DNA of 64,000 nucleotides from Coprinellus micaceus (GCA_951394405.1 OX596334.1:4092001-4156000), one strand, 5' to 3'. Positions 11,572-23,679 are shown, numbered from the stretch's first letter. Program-made: numbers and translations. The notes: generated by a model from the letters alone, not told the origin.

Positions 11572-12085
11572 TTACTCGGAGGTGGCCTTGGCCTTCTTGG
11601 TTGCGGAGGAGTATTTCGCGTACGGTAAGAGAGAGTGTTAGATTGAGGGGATGAGAGAAAGAACGAGGGACAGCGGGAGGGAGAGAATGTACGTTCTCAG
11701 GGCCAAAGGTGGAATGGGCGGGAGAAAAATAACGGAAAAGAGAGACACGAAAGACATACCGAAACCCATTCTTGAACCTCCTAGACGCATCCTTCAAGTA
11801 CCTCACCCTGCGGGCACCGGTGGTCTCTCGGAGCTTGGCCCTCTGGCCCCACTCATACGACCGAAGCTTGGCCGAGGGGAAGCCACGGGCTGTGTTTCAG
11901 TGTGTGGAGAGAGAGCTGCACTTTAGGTAGGGGGGAGGGAGCGTAGTGAGTTTGTTGAGAGGATTGTAGAGAGTTGTTGGGTCGAGGGAGAGAACGACTC
12001 GACAAAAAACGCGCTCTTGTGCTTGTAGAAAGCGCAGTTAGCGCAGCACCTGTGAGGGGTGTGGCTCTTGGTGTGGCGCTTACTG
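11572..12085 (-). pseudogene. Ribosomal protein eL37 pseudogene, copy 1
   Basis: eL37 is a small zinc-finger protein of the large ribosomal subunit. Exon 2 (about 12015-12082) reads KRHTKSHT and then PHRCCANCAFYKHK where [15 protein letters not shown] is expected, so zinc-binding Cys positions are disturbed. The following donor is GC instead of GT. Exon 3 (11760-11889) reads [17 protein letters not shown] then [20 protein letters not shown] and KNGFR, having lost the first CxxC of this exon. The last exon (11572 to about 11617) reads [13 protein letters not shown] and a stop but lacks an AG acceptor. Intron positions are kept, so this is a DNA-level duplicate, not a retrocopy. Confidence 0.85.
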
Positions 12086-12169
12086 GACAACGATAGATTA
12101 TATGATAAGTAGGGCGTGGGGTGTGGGGAGTAGTGAAGACATCGGCCGCTGTGCTTGCAACTTATGAGA

Positions 12170-12310
12170 GGGCCATGAGGATGAAGGAGCCGAATGCGTT
12201 GGGTCCTGGATGTGGGTTGAGGTACGGGAGGTACTTGGAGTTGTGGTGAGGGTTGGGTGAGGGTCGAACGGAACCTCTTTGGTGGCTGAGAGTGCCCGTT
12301 TTGGGAAATT
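12170..12310. repeat. Dispersed repeat 'P', copy 2
   Basis: It shares GAGGGCCATGAGG.TGAA, GGTTGAGGTACGGGAGGTA and CGGAACCTCTTTGGT with copies near 5.3, 58.7 and 63.9 kb. It lies just upstream (in the minus direction) of eL37 copy 1, the same relation as at 63.9 kb. Confidence 0.65.
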
Positions 12311-12324
12311 GTCCCCACACTAGG

Positions 12325-13925
12325 TCAACGGCCCTGAACGGGATAAGCCCCCCGAGCGCGCGCTTCTCTTGACTTCCATCGCCACAGAGGATGCGCGCCA
12401 GTCGCGACACCTGGACCACAGTGTCCAATCCCTGTCCCTCACGTTGATGAGTGCCCCTCGAAATCCAACCGTTCGTTCCAATCGCCAGACGAGCCGGCCC
12501 CAGGCAACAACCTTCAAGGGACTGTAGAGAGAACGAGGTCGCGAGTCGAGTCAATAGGAGGAGGATCCTTTCGGCCTTCTCTTCCTTGAGTGTTGGTGAA
12601 GGTGACGCGGTGAAGATGGGGTGCAGGGAGGAGAACTATACGAGGAGTGACACCCGGTCCGATTGCGTCAGAAGCGGGAGTCTTCACGCGGACGGAGATG
12701 ACCCTTGCCTCGAATCCGAGGCCGCGCTTCCTCGAGTTCGGTCGCCAGCCAAGGAATGAAGTGCACCTCCGACCCGTACCATTGCCTTCTCCTTCTTAGT
12801 CCCCCACTTCGATCTCGCTCTACCAAGGACGCATCTAAACGAGACGCGCGGTTAGGCGACGGTACCCTCCTCGCACCTATCGCTCGACGTACTCTGCATA
12901 TTATGAACAGCGTCCCCTGTCTTCCTTTCCCTTAAACCGATCCACATTCTCTCAACATGTCGCCTTCAAAGTCAATAGCGGACAGGATCACAACACCGTT
13001 CGGAAAACGGCCAAGAAGCTCGACAGCTTCCCCACTCCTGCGACCTCTGGATTAGGTCAATGAGTATCAGGGAACGGCAATATTCCGGGATGGTGCGTCT
13101 TTCTACCCTCCCGGAAACTGCGTAGTTACTGATATCAACTTCACTTGACGGGGATAAGCACTCGTGCGTTGCCCAGTGCCACTGAGTGAAAGACTAGGGG
13201 ATCTCTGTTTTGGAGAGCGAATGCACCCACAGGAAGATAGTCGAGCGCGAGAGACGAATATCGAGACGTGTTTCGAGCTGTGATTAAAATACCAGCAAAC
13301 GAAGTGCTCTCCCAAAGTCTCCCATCCAATTTCGTCCTCCCTTGGCGCTCGAAGTTCCGGGCTCCACACAGCCAGAGCCTTCCAAGATAACTTATCCTCT
13401 GTCGTCACCCACCGTCTGGTGTGGACTTGTACCAGTGTCGGTGCGCCCATTTGGGTGGGATCTTGGCATTGATGGAGGCTGGACGACGGAGATGGGTAGT
13501 GGGAGACTGTCGAGAGAAGCAAAGATTCCGGAACCAACATCGCAGAGAGGGATCGAGGATCATTCCGTTTGGGTTTCGACCAGGTTCTTCCGATCGCCTC
13601 CCGCCTGTCCTCAGACCCACGACCGGTCCATGCAGTACGGCCACCCCTTACCATTATTCGCATACGACCTCTCCGCCTTTGCATACACACTGGCACACCT
13701 CGTCCCTTCCGCACTGCGACCTTCAACGCCTCGCCGTAGAAGACGTCGATACCCGTTGGGGTGAATAGGCTCTGCGGATTCGGCTAGAGGGAGGGAGCGG
13801 AGAACGAGGGGTGCCTGCGCATAAGGCGTACGCAGAGTACAGCAAGCAGCTTCGATCAGGGGTAGTTAATATCGCCTTGCGATCTTGGGCGTAAGAACGC
13901 CTCGCATCATTCTCGAGGTCCCTCA
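12325..13925. repeat. ~1.6-kb dispersed repeat 'E', copy 2
   Basis: This is the direct copy of 5975-7683. It contains a 207-codon minus frame (13103-13726), but that frame is not kept in copy 1 and shows no family. It lies between eL37 copy 1 and the membrane-protein pseudogene. Confidence 0.6.
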
Positions 13926-13929
13926 ACCA

Positions 13930-14300
13930 CGGACAAGGGGCGACTGGGGGACGGGGATTTCATATCGTCGGAATGGCTGATGCGGCGACGCTGAGCGAGG
14001 TGGTGGAGATGGGCTGGCGTCTAGCGAAGTGTCTAGATAGCGTGCGGGTGGAATTGAGAGGTGTGCAAGGCCTTTGGTGTGGTTGTGCACGGCACCATGA
14101 TATGATTGCATGCCCCAGACCTCCTGACACTCGTGTCGCCGCGAACGGTCCGAATCGTGAAGGTTTGAAAGGCGAGGACAACATGAGCTTGGTCTTGTTT
14201 CTTTGCCTGTTTCAGGGGACAGATGTCCGGAAATGACCTCATGGCGAACTGGAAGGCGAGGTACGGTCCATTCATTGCCGTATATCAATTTGTTCTGCTA
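13930..14300. other. Stretch without a recognised gene
   Basis: Overlapping frames on both strands (minus 13923-14288, plus 13973-14236) show no recognisable motif. On position it may include the 5' flank of the membrane-protein pseudogene that follows. Confidence 0.3.
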
Positions 14301-14322
14301 AAGCTGACTCCCATGCCTCTCT

Positions 14323-15430
14323 TTGCCTTACCCTGCCCTTGTCTTTGGTTGGCAACCTCCCATGACAGTGTGCTCCATACTCGCTAACCCTGACATATCG
14401 GGGCGCGGCGTTCTACTCGCGGTCTACCTTCAGAATCTTCTTTCTTTTCCCCCCGCCGTCTGGGCCATCTGGGATGGCGAAGTAACCGAATTTGAGCTGG
14501 ACTCAGTAGGGAACCATCCCACGACCGATCTTTTCGTCGCCTTCACCTTATCCTGCATCGTTCAAGCCCTTTCCTCCCGCGGGTTGTCCAACTACTATGC
14601 CAGCATTATTCTGGTCACGAGCTGGACGAAGAACACCAACACACTTATCTACTTCCTGCCCTAAATTCAGTACAAGACGAGTCGGGCCTAATTAGAACGT
14701 AGAATGCCAACATGGTTGAAGCATATCAGGGAGCGGTCAGAAGATATTCGGTTCTTCTTTTGGCGCAAGGCGCAGCGTTTGCTGCCAGAGCCATGTTTAA
14801 ACCTGTCCGCCTTGATAGCGGCTCTGCGAATCTGGCTTTGGAGTGTGCCGCCAGCTTTCGGGACCTGTGGCGTGGACACGGGACGCGCGATCGACTTTGT
14901 CGAGCTCGTTATTCTGGGTCTGCGGATACCATTTCGCTCCAAGGTTCTCCAATTGTTCTCTTTTAACATCCATCCCCTGTTCCTCATCCCCTGGCTCCCC
15001 CACCCTTCCAGTGATGATGATTATTTTCCCTTGCATTTTGTTTAAGAAAGCGTACCTCCCGACGGTGATTGGGGATACTCGTCATTGGCTTACTGAAGAC
15101 GGTCCTAGGCAAGCTCCGTCCATTCGCAGCTATGCACCCAAATCTACCTACTCACTGAAGTCCACCCTATGTAACATGATATCGTCACCCGTCTTCCCGA
15201 TCCACGTTGGCCAATTGGCCCTCCTGGTCGTTATCAACACGACCTTCATCGAAGTCACGTTGAGACAGAACCTGGGTCTTCAAAGCGGAGATGAATCAGA
15301 ATGGGGAGTGGGGCAGGTTTCTTCCATACCACTTGTCTCCCCCAAATCTACTCTAAATATATACCTGTCTAGTGCTTGAAGGGTGTCAGTGCCAAAACGA
15401 ATTTGAACCACGCAGGATAGATGTAGAGTC
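14323..15430 (+). pseudogene. Agaricomycete multi-span membrane protein, inactivated
   Basis: The first part reads LANPDISGRGVLLAVYLQNLL, WAIWDGEVTEFELDSV, SNYYASIILVTSW and NTNTLIYFL. This fits an unnamed family of about seven-span proteins that is highly duplicated in Agaricomycetes. The same frame continues after two in-frame TAA stops (14662-14664 and about 14689) into IRERSEDIRFFFWRKAQR, AALRIWLWSVPPAFG and VILGLRIPFRSKVLQLFS. After a frame change it ends in ALLVVINTTFIEVTLRQN and GLQSGDESEWGVGQ, the family's C-terminal signature. No donor precedes the first stop, so splicing cannot easily remove both stops. I read it as a pseudogene; the family role is unknown. Confidence 0.65.
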
Positions 15431-15439
15431 GCCCTCAGG

Positions 15440-16030
15440 CCCAAGGACGCAAACAGCTACAAACTCACTTCCGCAGTGCGGCGAGCGAAATTCCACGAGC
15501 ACGCGTCCTACACGACTCAGAAAATATAGGTACCGGCTCGAAACTGGGTGGTGATACAAGAGAAAACACCCAACCATCCCCCCGGATTTGCAGCGAAAAG
15601 TAACAATGCCCTAAACAAATAAACAAATAGACGCCCAAAACGCCATCGCCACTGTCGACATCTGCGGAACGTCCACCAGACGCCACCGGAAGACAAGAAG
15701 CGATGATGTTTGCCCTTCAGCTCAAAGTATAACGAACCTGGAGCCGCCCTAGGACGACGTCTAAGGTTCTACCACTAGACGCCCGAGCAGTCAAAGCACG
15801 CCAGCCAGCCAGAATCGACGGGCGGATCGATTTGGGAGCTCTCGGTGGTATGCCACGTATTATAATTCCATAGGAAAATGGGTGACAGTGATGCGTGGTC
15901 CATACGCATGTGGTTGCTTTTTGCCTGGCACCGTTCAAACAACGGCGGAGTTCGTGAGTGAGATTTAATGTGCACAATTCGGGAAGTTGTCTGGCTGTGC
16001 TTTCCCTCGACATGTTGTGACATTTACCTC
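15440..16030 (-). pseudogene. Truncated duplicate of the eL37-neighbour block
   Basis: The order matches 10.99-11.57 kb and 22.4-23.2 kb: a CACGAGCA... segment, the 'AATAGACGCCC' segment near 15630, then the 'CCATACGCATGTGGTTG' segment at about 15900. Similarity ends at about 16027, exactly where the eL37 stop codon would begin, and gene A's 5' region starts there. Only the flank survives, without eL37 exons. Confidence 0.55.
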
Positions 16031-16116
16031 GTGTCGCACAGCACGAGCCTGAGGACGTGGTCTTTGCGTCCCTTCATTCCCTCTCCTTCCATCTAGGCAA
16101 GCTATTATACCAAGGG

Positions 16117-19100
16117 ATGTCGTCGCCAAGCGCACGAGTGCACACAGCACCCTGGTCTGCTGGTGCATTTTGCGGCTTACGCCTCTCCTCTCCGGATCGT
16201 TGGGGTCGGCTCAGAATCATCCAGGCCCTTTCCGCACCGCTTACAACCCCAAGCAGCGGCGATGGAATCCCATCTTTGGACCTCGAGGCTTCAGACCCAG
16301 GCTCCCAGCTCACTGGCACAGATTCCGTCCCTGACGCTCTAGAAACTGTGAAACCTACGGTTCGACCTGCAGGAATTGTGCCAACACGCATCCCACTCTT
16401 GACCCCGCAGAGCGATGCTGAAAACGGGGCCCAGAACCCGCCTTGCCTCGGGCATCCCCTGCAGCCGGCTCCCTCGCCCGCAGCCTTCACACCTTCTCAC
16501 CCAAACGTGGGATACATGGGACGACCACCCATGAATTCTTCTCTTCAGCGCGATGGAGCAGGGTTCAGACTGCAGAGAAACTTGATTCAGAACTTCGCGA
16601 TCGAGAGGGGGGGACAGTCTCACCACCACTTCGATTCATCTACTCATCATTATGGGGATGTTTGTGAGTACCTTTCTTTGGGTTTCATCCCACAGTTCTG
16701 AGGGATCACCCGGTAGACAACAATACGAACATCATTCATGGGTCAATCACGAACGTCAAGCATATCGACAATGCGTACTTTCTGAATAGCAACCGTGAGT
16801 TCACCACCCACCTCTGGTGGAGGCTCGACCTGACACTCCAAGCAGAAGATGTACTACTCTGGGACAGTCTCCCGAAGCAACGCGATCTCAGCGGCCAGCA
16901 GAGCGAGTACATGGAGGGGAGCCGCGAAGATACTGTTCAGTACGCCCTGACCTGGGGCGAAGACCCACGGTCAGAGCTTGCCTTGTTTATCTACGGAGCT
17001 GCGGGCGTGGGGAAGTCCACACTCGCCCGCCACCTCACCCATCGCCTCCATGCCGCCAGTCGGCTTGCAGCTTCAGTGTCTCTCAGCGGCATACCCACCA
17101 AGGCCCGAGGTCCAGAGAGCGTCGTGAAGATGATAGCGCGGGAGATTGGGGAGAAGCACCCCGAGGCTATACCTGCCATCCTTGAGGCCATCAGGATGTG
17201 CAAGGGCGCGCCGTTGGAGGACCATTTCGAACGGTTCCTCAAGGACGTCGTGTGTTCTTTGAAGTGTTCATACCCGCTTATAGTCCTCTTCGATGCTATC
17301 GATGAGTGGGAGTCGTACGGCAGCCTTATCAGGGCACTCCCCCGTCTTTCCTCCTCGGCGTCGTCGCTCAGGTTTATCCTGTTAGGTCGGCTGGATCCTC
17401 GAGCGCGTGGACTCGACGATGCTTCGATACATCTTTACCCACTCCGCCCCGTGTCGAAAGGTATCATGGAGCGATACTTCAGCCACCAATTTGACAGCGT
17501 ACGCTGGGGCGAGGGGGGGCGCCCATCACTGAGCCAGACAACCCAGCTCGCCGAGCTTGCTAACGGCCTCTTTATCTGGGCGGCAATTGTTTGCTCCCTG
17601 TTAAAGAAGAGGTTGAGCATCGCCTCCCCCAACCAGACTATTGAAGCTATCCTTCATTTGCGGCGATCCCTAGGAGAAAACGAAAGTCTGGCTGGGTTAT
17701 ATCGCCAAGCGTTTGCGTGGCTTTTCCCCGATTCAGAGGCCCGAGAACTCGTGCGGAAGTACTTGGGAGCGACGCTAGTCCTCCAGGAACCTCTCCCAAT
17801 CCCCGATTTCTCCTCGCTCGCTGATCTACCAGCACACGCGACGGAAGTCATTCAAGGTGACCTCACCGCCTTTCAAATTCGACAACCGACAGACGACGAG
17901 GGATGTTGCCTGGTCCACCCTGCAGGTGACCTATTCCACCTCTCGTTGTTGGAGTTTCTCCAAAGCACCTCGACATCCACAGATGCTGCCTTCCACATCT
18001 CGACCTTTGGCGCACACTCTCACTTGGCCGAATCATGCCTCACAAATTTGCCCCATTTCCTCGCCGCCTCCAGAAACATTACATCCCTTCACCTTTCTCC
18101 CCAAGGGAAGTATATCGTGAAATACCTGGCCACCCACGCTTACAAGGGTACGCCCTCAGTGAGGCCTGGCTCGAGTGCCGAGTGGTCAAAAACGAGGCAC
18201 TACCACCTTCTTCAACAACTTGGCATTGCCCAGTTGCTCCACTGGGGGAGCCTTCTCCTCGACTTAGTTAAGCCAGGCTCCTCCCTGGTGAAGGAGGGAG
18301 AGTACGCAGATAACGAAGCAGGGGGTCTGATGCGTGACATTGCAGCGGCTCTGGATGGTGACTCGGCATTAAGGTCGTTCCAAATATCTTGTTTGGAGGT
18401 GGCGGGCCGTCTCCAGCCTGAGGACGTGAACACCTGGCTCGACCTCGGTTGGGCTTACTGGCAATCAGCAAATCACACCAAAGACGTTGATGCAGGACAA
18501 AGGGCTGTAGTAGCCCATCAAAATGTGTTGGATATTGTGGAAGGATCGGGGAGTTCCGATCGAGCCTATGCGCTGTACTCGCTAGCAACCTCACTCCACA
18601 CCTGCTTTGAGCTCATCGGGAATACTCAAGACCTGGATCGTTCAATATCGCTCCACAAAGAGGCCCTAGCCCTGCGGCCCCCGGGCCATGCGTCCCGTGC
18701 GGAGTCTCTGGGTAACTTGGCCGTCTCTCTTACATCCTCCTCAAAGCTCGCAGGCCCTATTGATGAAATAATTCACCTGGAGAGAGAGGCACTAGACCTG
18801 CGCCCACCGGGCCACACAGGCCGTGCCCTCTGTCTACGGAACCTTGCAGCCACGCTCCATTCTCGCTTCAAGACGACGGCATCCCTCACCGACGTGGAAG
18901 AGGCAGTTCGCCTACGCAGGGAAGCGCTGGAACTGAGCCCACCAGGACATGCAGACCGTGTCACAGCTCTCCAACACCTTGCATCTTCCCTTCAATCTCT
19001 TTCCCAGACGACGGGATCCACTGCTGATTTGGATGAGGCAGTTGAACTGCGCAGGAAAGCCCTGGAACTGTGCCCACCCTTGCACGCCAACCGTGATGTC

Positions 19101-20750
19101 GCTCTCGAAGGCCTGGCAGTCTCTCTTGATTCCCGCTTTCAGACGATGGCATCCACTGCCGACTTGGATGAGGCAGTTAAACTCCGCAGGGAATTGCTGG
19201 AACTGCATCCGCCCGGGCATGCAGACTACGTCACCGATCTCCAAAACCTTGCAATTTCCCTTCAGTCTCGTTCCAAGACGACAGCATCGACCAGCGACTT
19301 GGATGAGGGCATTCTCTTGTTTCGGGAAGCCCTGGAACTGACCCCATCTGGGCATGCAGGCCGTGCCACAGCTCTCCAAAACCTCACAGCATCGCTTGGG
19401 TCTCGTTCTCAGAGGACGGCATCCACCGCCGACTCGCATGAGATGATTCAGTTGTGCAGGGATTTGCTGAAATTGCGCCCACCGGGACATGCAGACCGGG
19501 CCGCGTCCCTCCAAAATCTCGCAGCTTCGCTTTGGGCTCGTGCCCAGACGACGGCATCCGCTTCTGACGTGGAAGAGGCAGTTAAAATTGGCAGGGAATT
19601 ACTGGAATTGTGCCCACCTGGACATGCAAGCCGTTCCGCAGCTCTCCAGAACCTTGCAATTTCCCTTCAGTCCCTTTTCCAGATGACAGCATGCACCAGC
19701 AACTTAGACGAGGCAATTCAATTGCGCAGGGATGTGCTGGAATTGCGCCCACCTGGACATGCAGGCTGTATTTCAGCTCTCCAGAGCCTTGCAGCTTCAC
19801 TTCAGTCCCGTTCCAAGGCCGGTGACTCGGACGAGGCGGTTCAACTTCGCAGGAAGGTGCTGGAATTGCACCCTCCCGGACATGCCAACCGCGTCGTCGC
19901 TCTCCAAGGCCTGGCATCCTCCCTCCATTCGCAATTTCAGACGACAAGATCTGTCGCTGACTTGAATGAGGATATTATCCTGTCTCGTGAAGTGCTGAAA
20001 TTGCGTCCACCCGGACATGCAGCCCGTGTCGCAGCTCTCCTGAACCTTGCAATTTCCCTTCAGTCTCGTTCCACGGTGATGTCATCCACCGCCGACTTAG
20101 ACGAGGTAGTCCAACTGCGCAGGGAAGCGCTCAAACTGCGTCCGCCGGGGCATGCAGACCGTGTCGCATCACTCCGAAGCCTCACATCGTCCCTCCATCT
20201 TCGACTTGAGACCACAGTGTCCATTGCTGATATCAAGGAAAGTATCTCCCTGAGTCGGGAGGTTCTGGAACACTGCCCACTGGGTCACACAGACCGTGCA
20301 AGGTCTCTTAACTCCCTTTCCTGGGGGCTCATCTTCCGGTATCAAGCCCAAGGACTTATACAGGACATTGAAGAGTCGATTTCTCTTGGGCGAGACTCGC
20401 TCGTTCTCCTCCCAGCTGGTCACCCTGACCGCTGTAATATGTTGGACACGCTGGCGAAGGCCCTCCACTTCAAACCCGAACACCTTGACGAAGCGCTCCA
20501 GCTCAGCCGGGAGTCGGTTTCTCTCATCCCGCCGGGCAACCACCAAGATTGGGAGATCCGTATGACCCTAGCGACCGTCCTCCTTCGCCACCACGAATCC
20601 TCGGGCTCAGTCGAGGAGCTCCAAGAAGCTACTTCCGTTTGTAAAGAGGCCTTATCGGAGTGCTCCCCAAACCATCACCTGCGTCCCAAACTCCTCGACC
20701 TCCAGGCCAAATTGGCGGAGGCAAAGTCCAATTCTCCATCTCAACCCTGA
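16117..20750 (+). CDS. NLR-like NACHT-TPR protein A (3 exons, ~1509 aa, 17 TPR units)
   Basis: Exons 16117-16663, 16717-16794 and 16846-20750 join in phase through two introns of 53 and 51 nt. Exon 1 (about 182 aa) is Pro/Ser-rich and ends STHHYGDV. Exon 2 gives YNNTNIIHGSITNV. Exon 3 opens DVLLWDSLPKQRDLSG, then Walker A GAAGVGKST (259-267) and Walker B LIVLFDAIDEW (353-363), followed by FILLGRLDPR, the GLFIWA helix and the LQEPLPI winged-helix segment. From about residue 725 to the end run 17 units of about 42 residues (REALEL.PPGHADR...NLA.SLQSRFQTTAST). The family is a STAND ATPase that oligomerises on ligand binding. ATG 16117 (MSSPSAR) is chosen by alignment with gene C's start; exon 1 is the most diverged of the four, so the start is uncertain. 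ATG 16911 is internal. Confidence 0.85.
16717..16794 (+). other. Short phase 1-1 motif exon of gene A
   Basis: These 78 nt encode YNNTNIIHGSITNV plus a diverged tail. It corresponds in position, length and phase to the motif exons of B, C and D, but has lost the N-[YF]-[IV]-G part. The acceptor is CGGTAG and the donor GTGAGT. Confidence 0.75.
18545..20730 (+). repeat. Tandem TPR-coding array, 17 units of ~126 bp (gene A)
   Basis: Units are counted by the recurring CC.CC.GG.CATGC.G.CCGT box (PPGHADR). Central units differ by only a few bases over long runs, while the first two and last four are more diverged. One central unit (19797-19845) is shortened by a few codons (SRSKAGDSDEAVQ). The pattern fits unit gain and loss by unequal exchange. 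Confidence 0.85.
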
Positions 20751-21300
20751 ATCCTGACCCTCCGTCCCTCGCCCCCCAAATGATCTATACCGCGGACTTT
20801 GCTTCGCTATCTCTCTGTTCGCTCGTGTGTACTCCTTCGCTTTCTTAGCTATGCTATCTGTCGCTATGTTTCCATCTTCCTCACTTGCTTCCATTGATAC
20901 TAGTTTCTCGTCAATCGTATTTAACTCGTTACTCGGCCTACGTACTGGTTCCCCATACTTGCATCTATTCACCATCGCCCTGGCTTCGCTTGTAAATATG
21001 TATGTACATCCACACCTCATCGTCGACGAGCATCCGGCAGACCATCGCGAGAAGGGATTCTGTTGGTGTGGGGAGGGGTTTGTGAGAGGGAGAGGGACGT
21101 GCTCCAGTTCCACCCTATCACCCCGCGTCGGTCTATGTGTAGCCGGAAAAGTGGAGGCTCATCTCAACGAGATCGTCACCGCATTCGTGCTCCTAGAGCG
21201 GTTCGGGAAATACAAATGTAATTGTGGGCTATCGAATATAAATTGGTTACAGATACATCCACAGAGCCCCGATTTCCCGGACGTACGAGTCTCCTAGCCT
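20751..21300. other. 3' flank of gene A
   Basis: The 3' flank of gene A contains ATGATCTA...CGGACTTTGCTTCGCT and CTCTCTGTTCGCT, which recur after gene D (62482-62525), so the duplication included the 3' flank. A third copy of the 0.8/1.1-kb short repeat is at about 21125-21210. No gene is seen. Confidence 0.6.
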
Positions 21301-23130
21301 GGCCGCATGAAGAGGTCATCCAGAAATCCTTGTAAGTAAGAGGTGAGAGAACGTACCAAGTAAACACCCCACCCGCACTCATCGCACGGGCACGGCACCC
21401 CCCACGGCGCACTCAAATCACACCTCACAAACCTCCCGAGATTCTCGATGACCGTCGGTACCTAATCCAACGCCATTCCAGGCTCGAAGCTGCCTCGAGG
21501 CCCACTCCCACATCGAACCAGCGAGCGGATGGCATTTTGCGACCAGAAGTGTCCCAGAAGCTTCGACATGGGCATCGACCAGTGAAGATCCAAGTCGTGG
21601 TGGTGGTGGTAAAAGAGCAAGACCCATCACCGTGCCGCATCAACCCCAAACAAGCTCGCCAAATAAGCTTCAGACCCCGATCACGAATAGACGCCCAAAG
21701 GTCACCCCTGAACGTATTAGATTGTGCCGTAGATGGAAAGGTAGTAATGGGTCGAGGTGGCGAGATGCGCCCTTTGACCGTTCGCGGCTGGCGACGACGA
21801 AATGGCTTAATCGTTATATCGTACCTCTGGATAACAAATCACTTGGATCCTAAAGGTAAATGCTGAAATCGGAGTGTCGATTCTTGGGTGAGTCAGAGGC
21901 TTCAAGTTTTAAATCATAGCCCACTCAAATCAATACAGATATGCACACCGACGTCGGCAGATCACATTAGAACCCGAGATAATACCGCACGGTACACTGG
22001 TAGACGTCAAATACAGACCCAGGATAAAGCCCCAAGGAGGTCACCGGTCATCCCAACACGGGTGGGTACAAGACGACGCCAAGGACCCGGGCCCGTAACG
22101 AAGAGACCCCACAGAACCGTCGTCGTCGAGTCGCTGCTAAGTGGAGTCACAACTCAATACTTGAACATCATGATGATCGCATGGGCGCAAACAGACCCCC
22201 CCCCCCCTCACTCTCACCGAACCAACACCCCCGAGGATTCTCTGCGCACTCGAATAGCCGTACAAACGCTCACAAGATGCGCAACGCCCATTCCTTCCTA
22301 CGGTCTCCTGTCTCTTGTCACCTCTAATATCTTCCGTAACGCGGCGAGCGGAAGTTCATGAGCAAAAGCGGTGCGTTCCAAGCAAAAGTCCACGAGCAGA
22401 AGCGTGCGTTCCAGACGACGTCGAAGTACTTCCAACTTGGAATATCGTGGTGGTACAAGAGCAAGCCACTCTGCTTACCCTCGATGCCTCACCACCCATA
22501 CTGCGAGGCTTGGTAGCAGATAGAGTACACAACAAGTCCCAGATAGAAACGTTCAAATGAATAGGCGCCCAAAGAGTGAATGCTCCTTCTTCCGCCGTCA
22601 ACATCCGCTCAACGTTCTCCAGACCTACCAAAAGAAGAAGCGGAGAAATTCGTTCGTTCGTCTGCAGGGATCGGGACGATACGCCAAACATTCCTCAAAC
22701 CCCACCAGAAGAAGGGATGCGGAGATCCTCGTTCGTTCGTTCGTTCCGATCGAAATGAACCCCAGCTAGAGCCTGGAGCTGTCCCACCCACCTCTGGGCT
22801 GGCATCTAAGATCTGCCGTCGTCCCATCGCTCAACACCCCAAGGACGAGCCGTCGACTGCCCAAACACACACCCACATCCCAAGGGCCGCACTGATCGAT
22901 GGAAGGCTGCGATACTTAGGAAGCTCGAGGGCGAGGGCCGAACTTATGTTCCAACGCGGGTTTCCTGGAACGTATTTCCAAGAGGTCTAGATCTGACGCG
23001 GGTTTCCTAGAACATACTTCCAAGAGCCCCAAACCTCCAAACGATCATCAAAGAAGGATGGTGATGCATGGTCCATACGCATGTTGGTTACGTTTTGACA
23101 GGGAGGCAAGACCAGACATGGATGGGTACA
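21300..23130 (-). pseudogene. Decayed eL37-neighbour block, copy 3
   Basis: Segments match 10.7-11.5 and 15.44-15.95 kb: MSAGGVFTW with donor GTACGT (near 21385-21350), the CACGAGCAGAAGCGTGCGTTCC segment at 22392, the 'AATAGGCGCCCAAAGAGT' segment at 22560 and the CCATACGCATGTTGGTTAC segment at 23072. The readings are broken by stops. An extra unrelated stretch (about 21450-22240) sits inside. No function can be assigned. Confidence 0.4.
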
Positions 23131-23176
23131 TGTCTGCAGTGCGACGATGTGACGAAGAAAACGGGCGCGTGCGACG

Positions 23177-23543
23177 TTGACTCGGGGGTGGCCTTGGCTT
23201 TCTTGGTTGCGGACGTGCCCTCCCTGTTTTCGGTGGGTTGGCGTTAGTTAGGAGGGGAAGAAAGGAAGAGAACGCGGGGTAATGAGCAAAAGCAGAGGGA
23301 TAATAACGAAAGCGGAGGGGTAGGGAAACCACAGGGGTAACAAGGAAGTCGGGACGGAAATAAGAACTGCAGGACCACCACCAAAGCTGGTCCACGAATA
23401 GAAAAGACGCGTACCGGAACCCGTTTTTGAGCATCCCAGACACACCCTTCGATTATCTGATCCTATCGGTACCAGTGGTCTTTCGGAATTTGGCTTTGTG
23501 GCCTACTCGTACGGCCTCAGCTTGGCGGAGGGGAAGCCGTGGG
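23177..23543 (-). pseudogene. Ribosomal protein eL37 pseudogene, copy 2
   Basis: Exon 3 (23415-23543) reads [11 protein letters not shown] and then TAG where the conserved Trp of YEWG should be. Further frame changes follow before the KNGFR end and an intact GTACGC donor. The last exon (23177 to about 23224) reads [14 protein letters not shown] but has TCA in place of the TAA stop. Exon 2 could not be found upstream. Introns are kept, which points to segmental duplication. Confidence 0.85.
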
Positions 23544-23679
23544 CTGTCACTGCTGGTGCGGAGGTAGGGGTGGGGGGTGTGTGGAGAGGGCGGAGAGAGT
23601 CGGGTAGAGAGAAAGAGAGATAAGAAGATCAATCAAAGAGCACGTAAGACAAGAAGAAAAATGCGGGGAGGTAGCGAGT

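Noticed and set aside
13103..13726. 207-codon minus frame in repeat E copy 2
   Set aside because: The frame is not kept in copy 1 of the same repeat and has no recognisable motif.
16717..16794. Calling the motif exon a HET-s, sigma or RHIM motif
   Set aside because: Length and spacing do not match those motifs well enough by eye; only the NVQG of gene B resembles a RHIM core. Kept as an unclassified candidate.
18912..19514. 200-codon minus frame opposite the gene A TPR array
   Set aside because: A repetitive mirror of the TPR units; the same kind of shadow appears opposite B, C and D.
16911..20750. ATG at 16911 as the start of NLR gene A
   Set aside because: This Met falls inside the conserved EY[MFL]EGSRE segment; genes B, C and D have Phe or Leu there, and homologous coding and the motif exon lie upstream.
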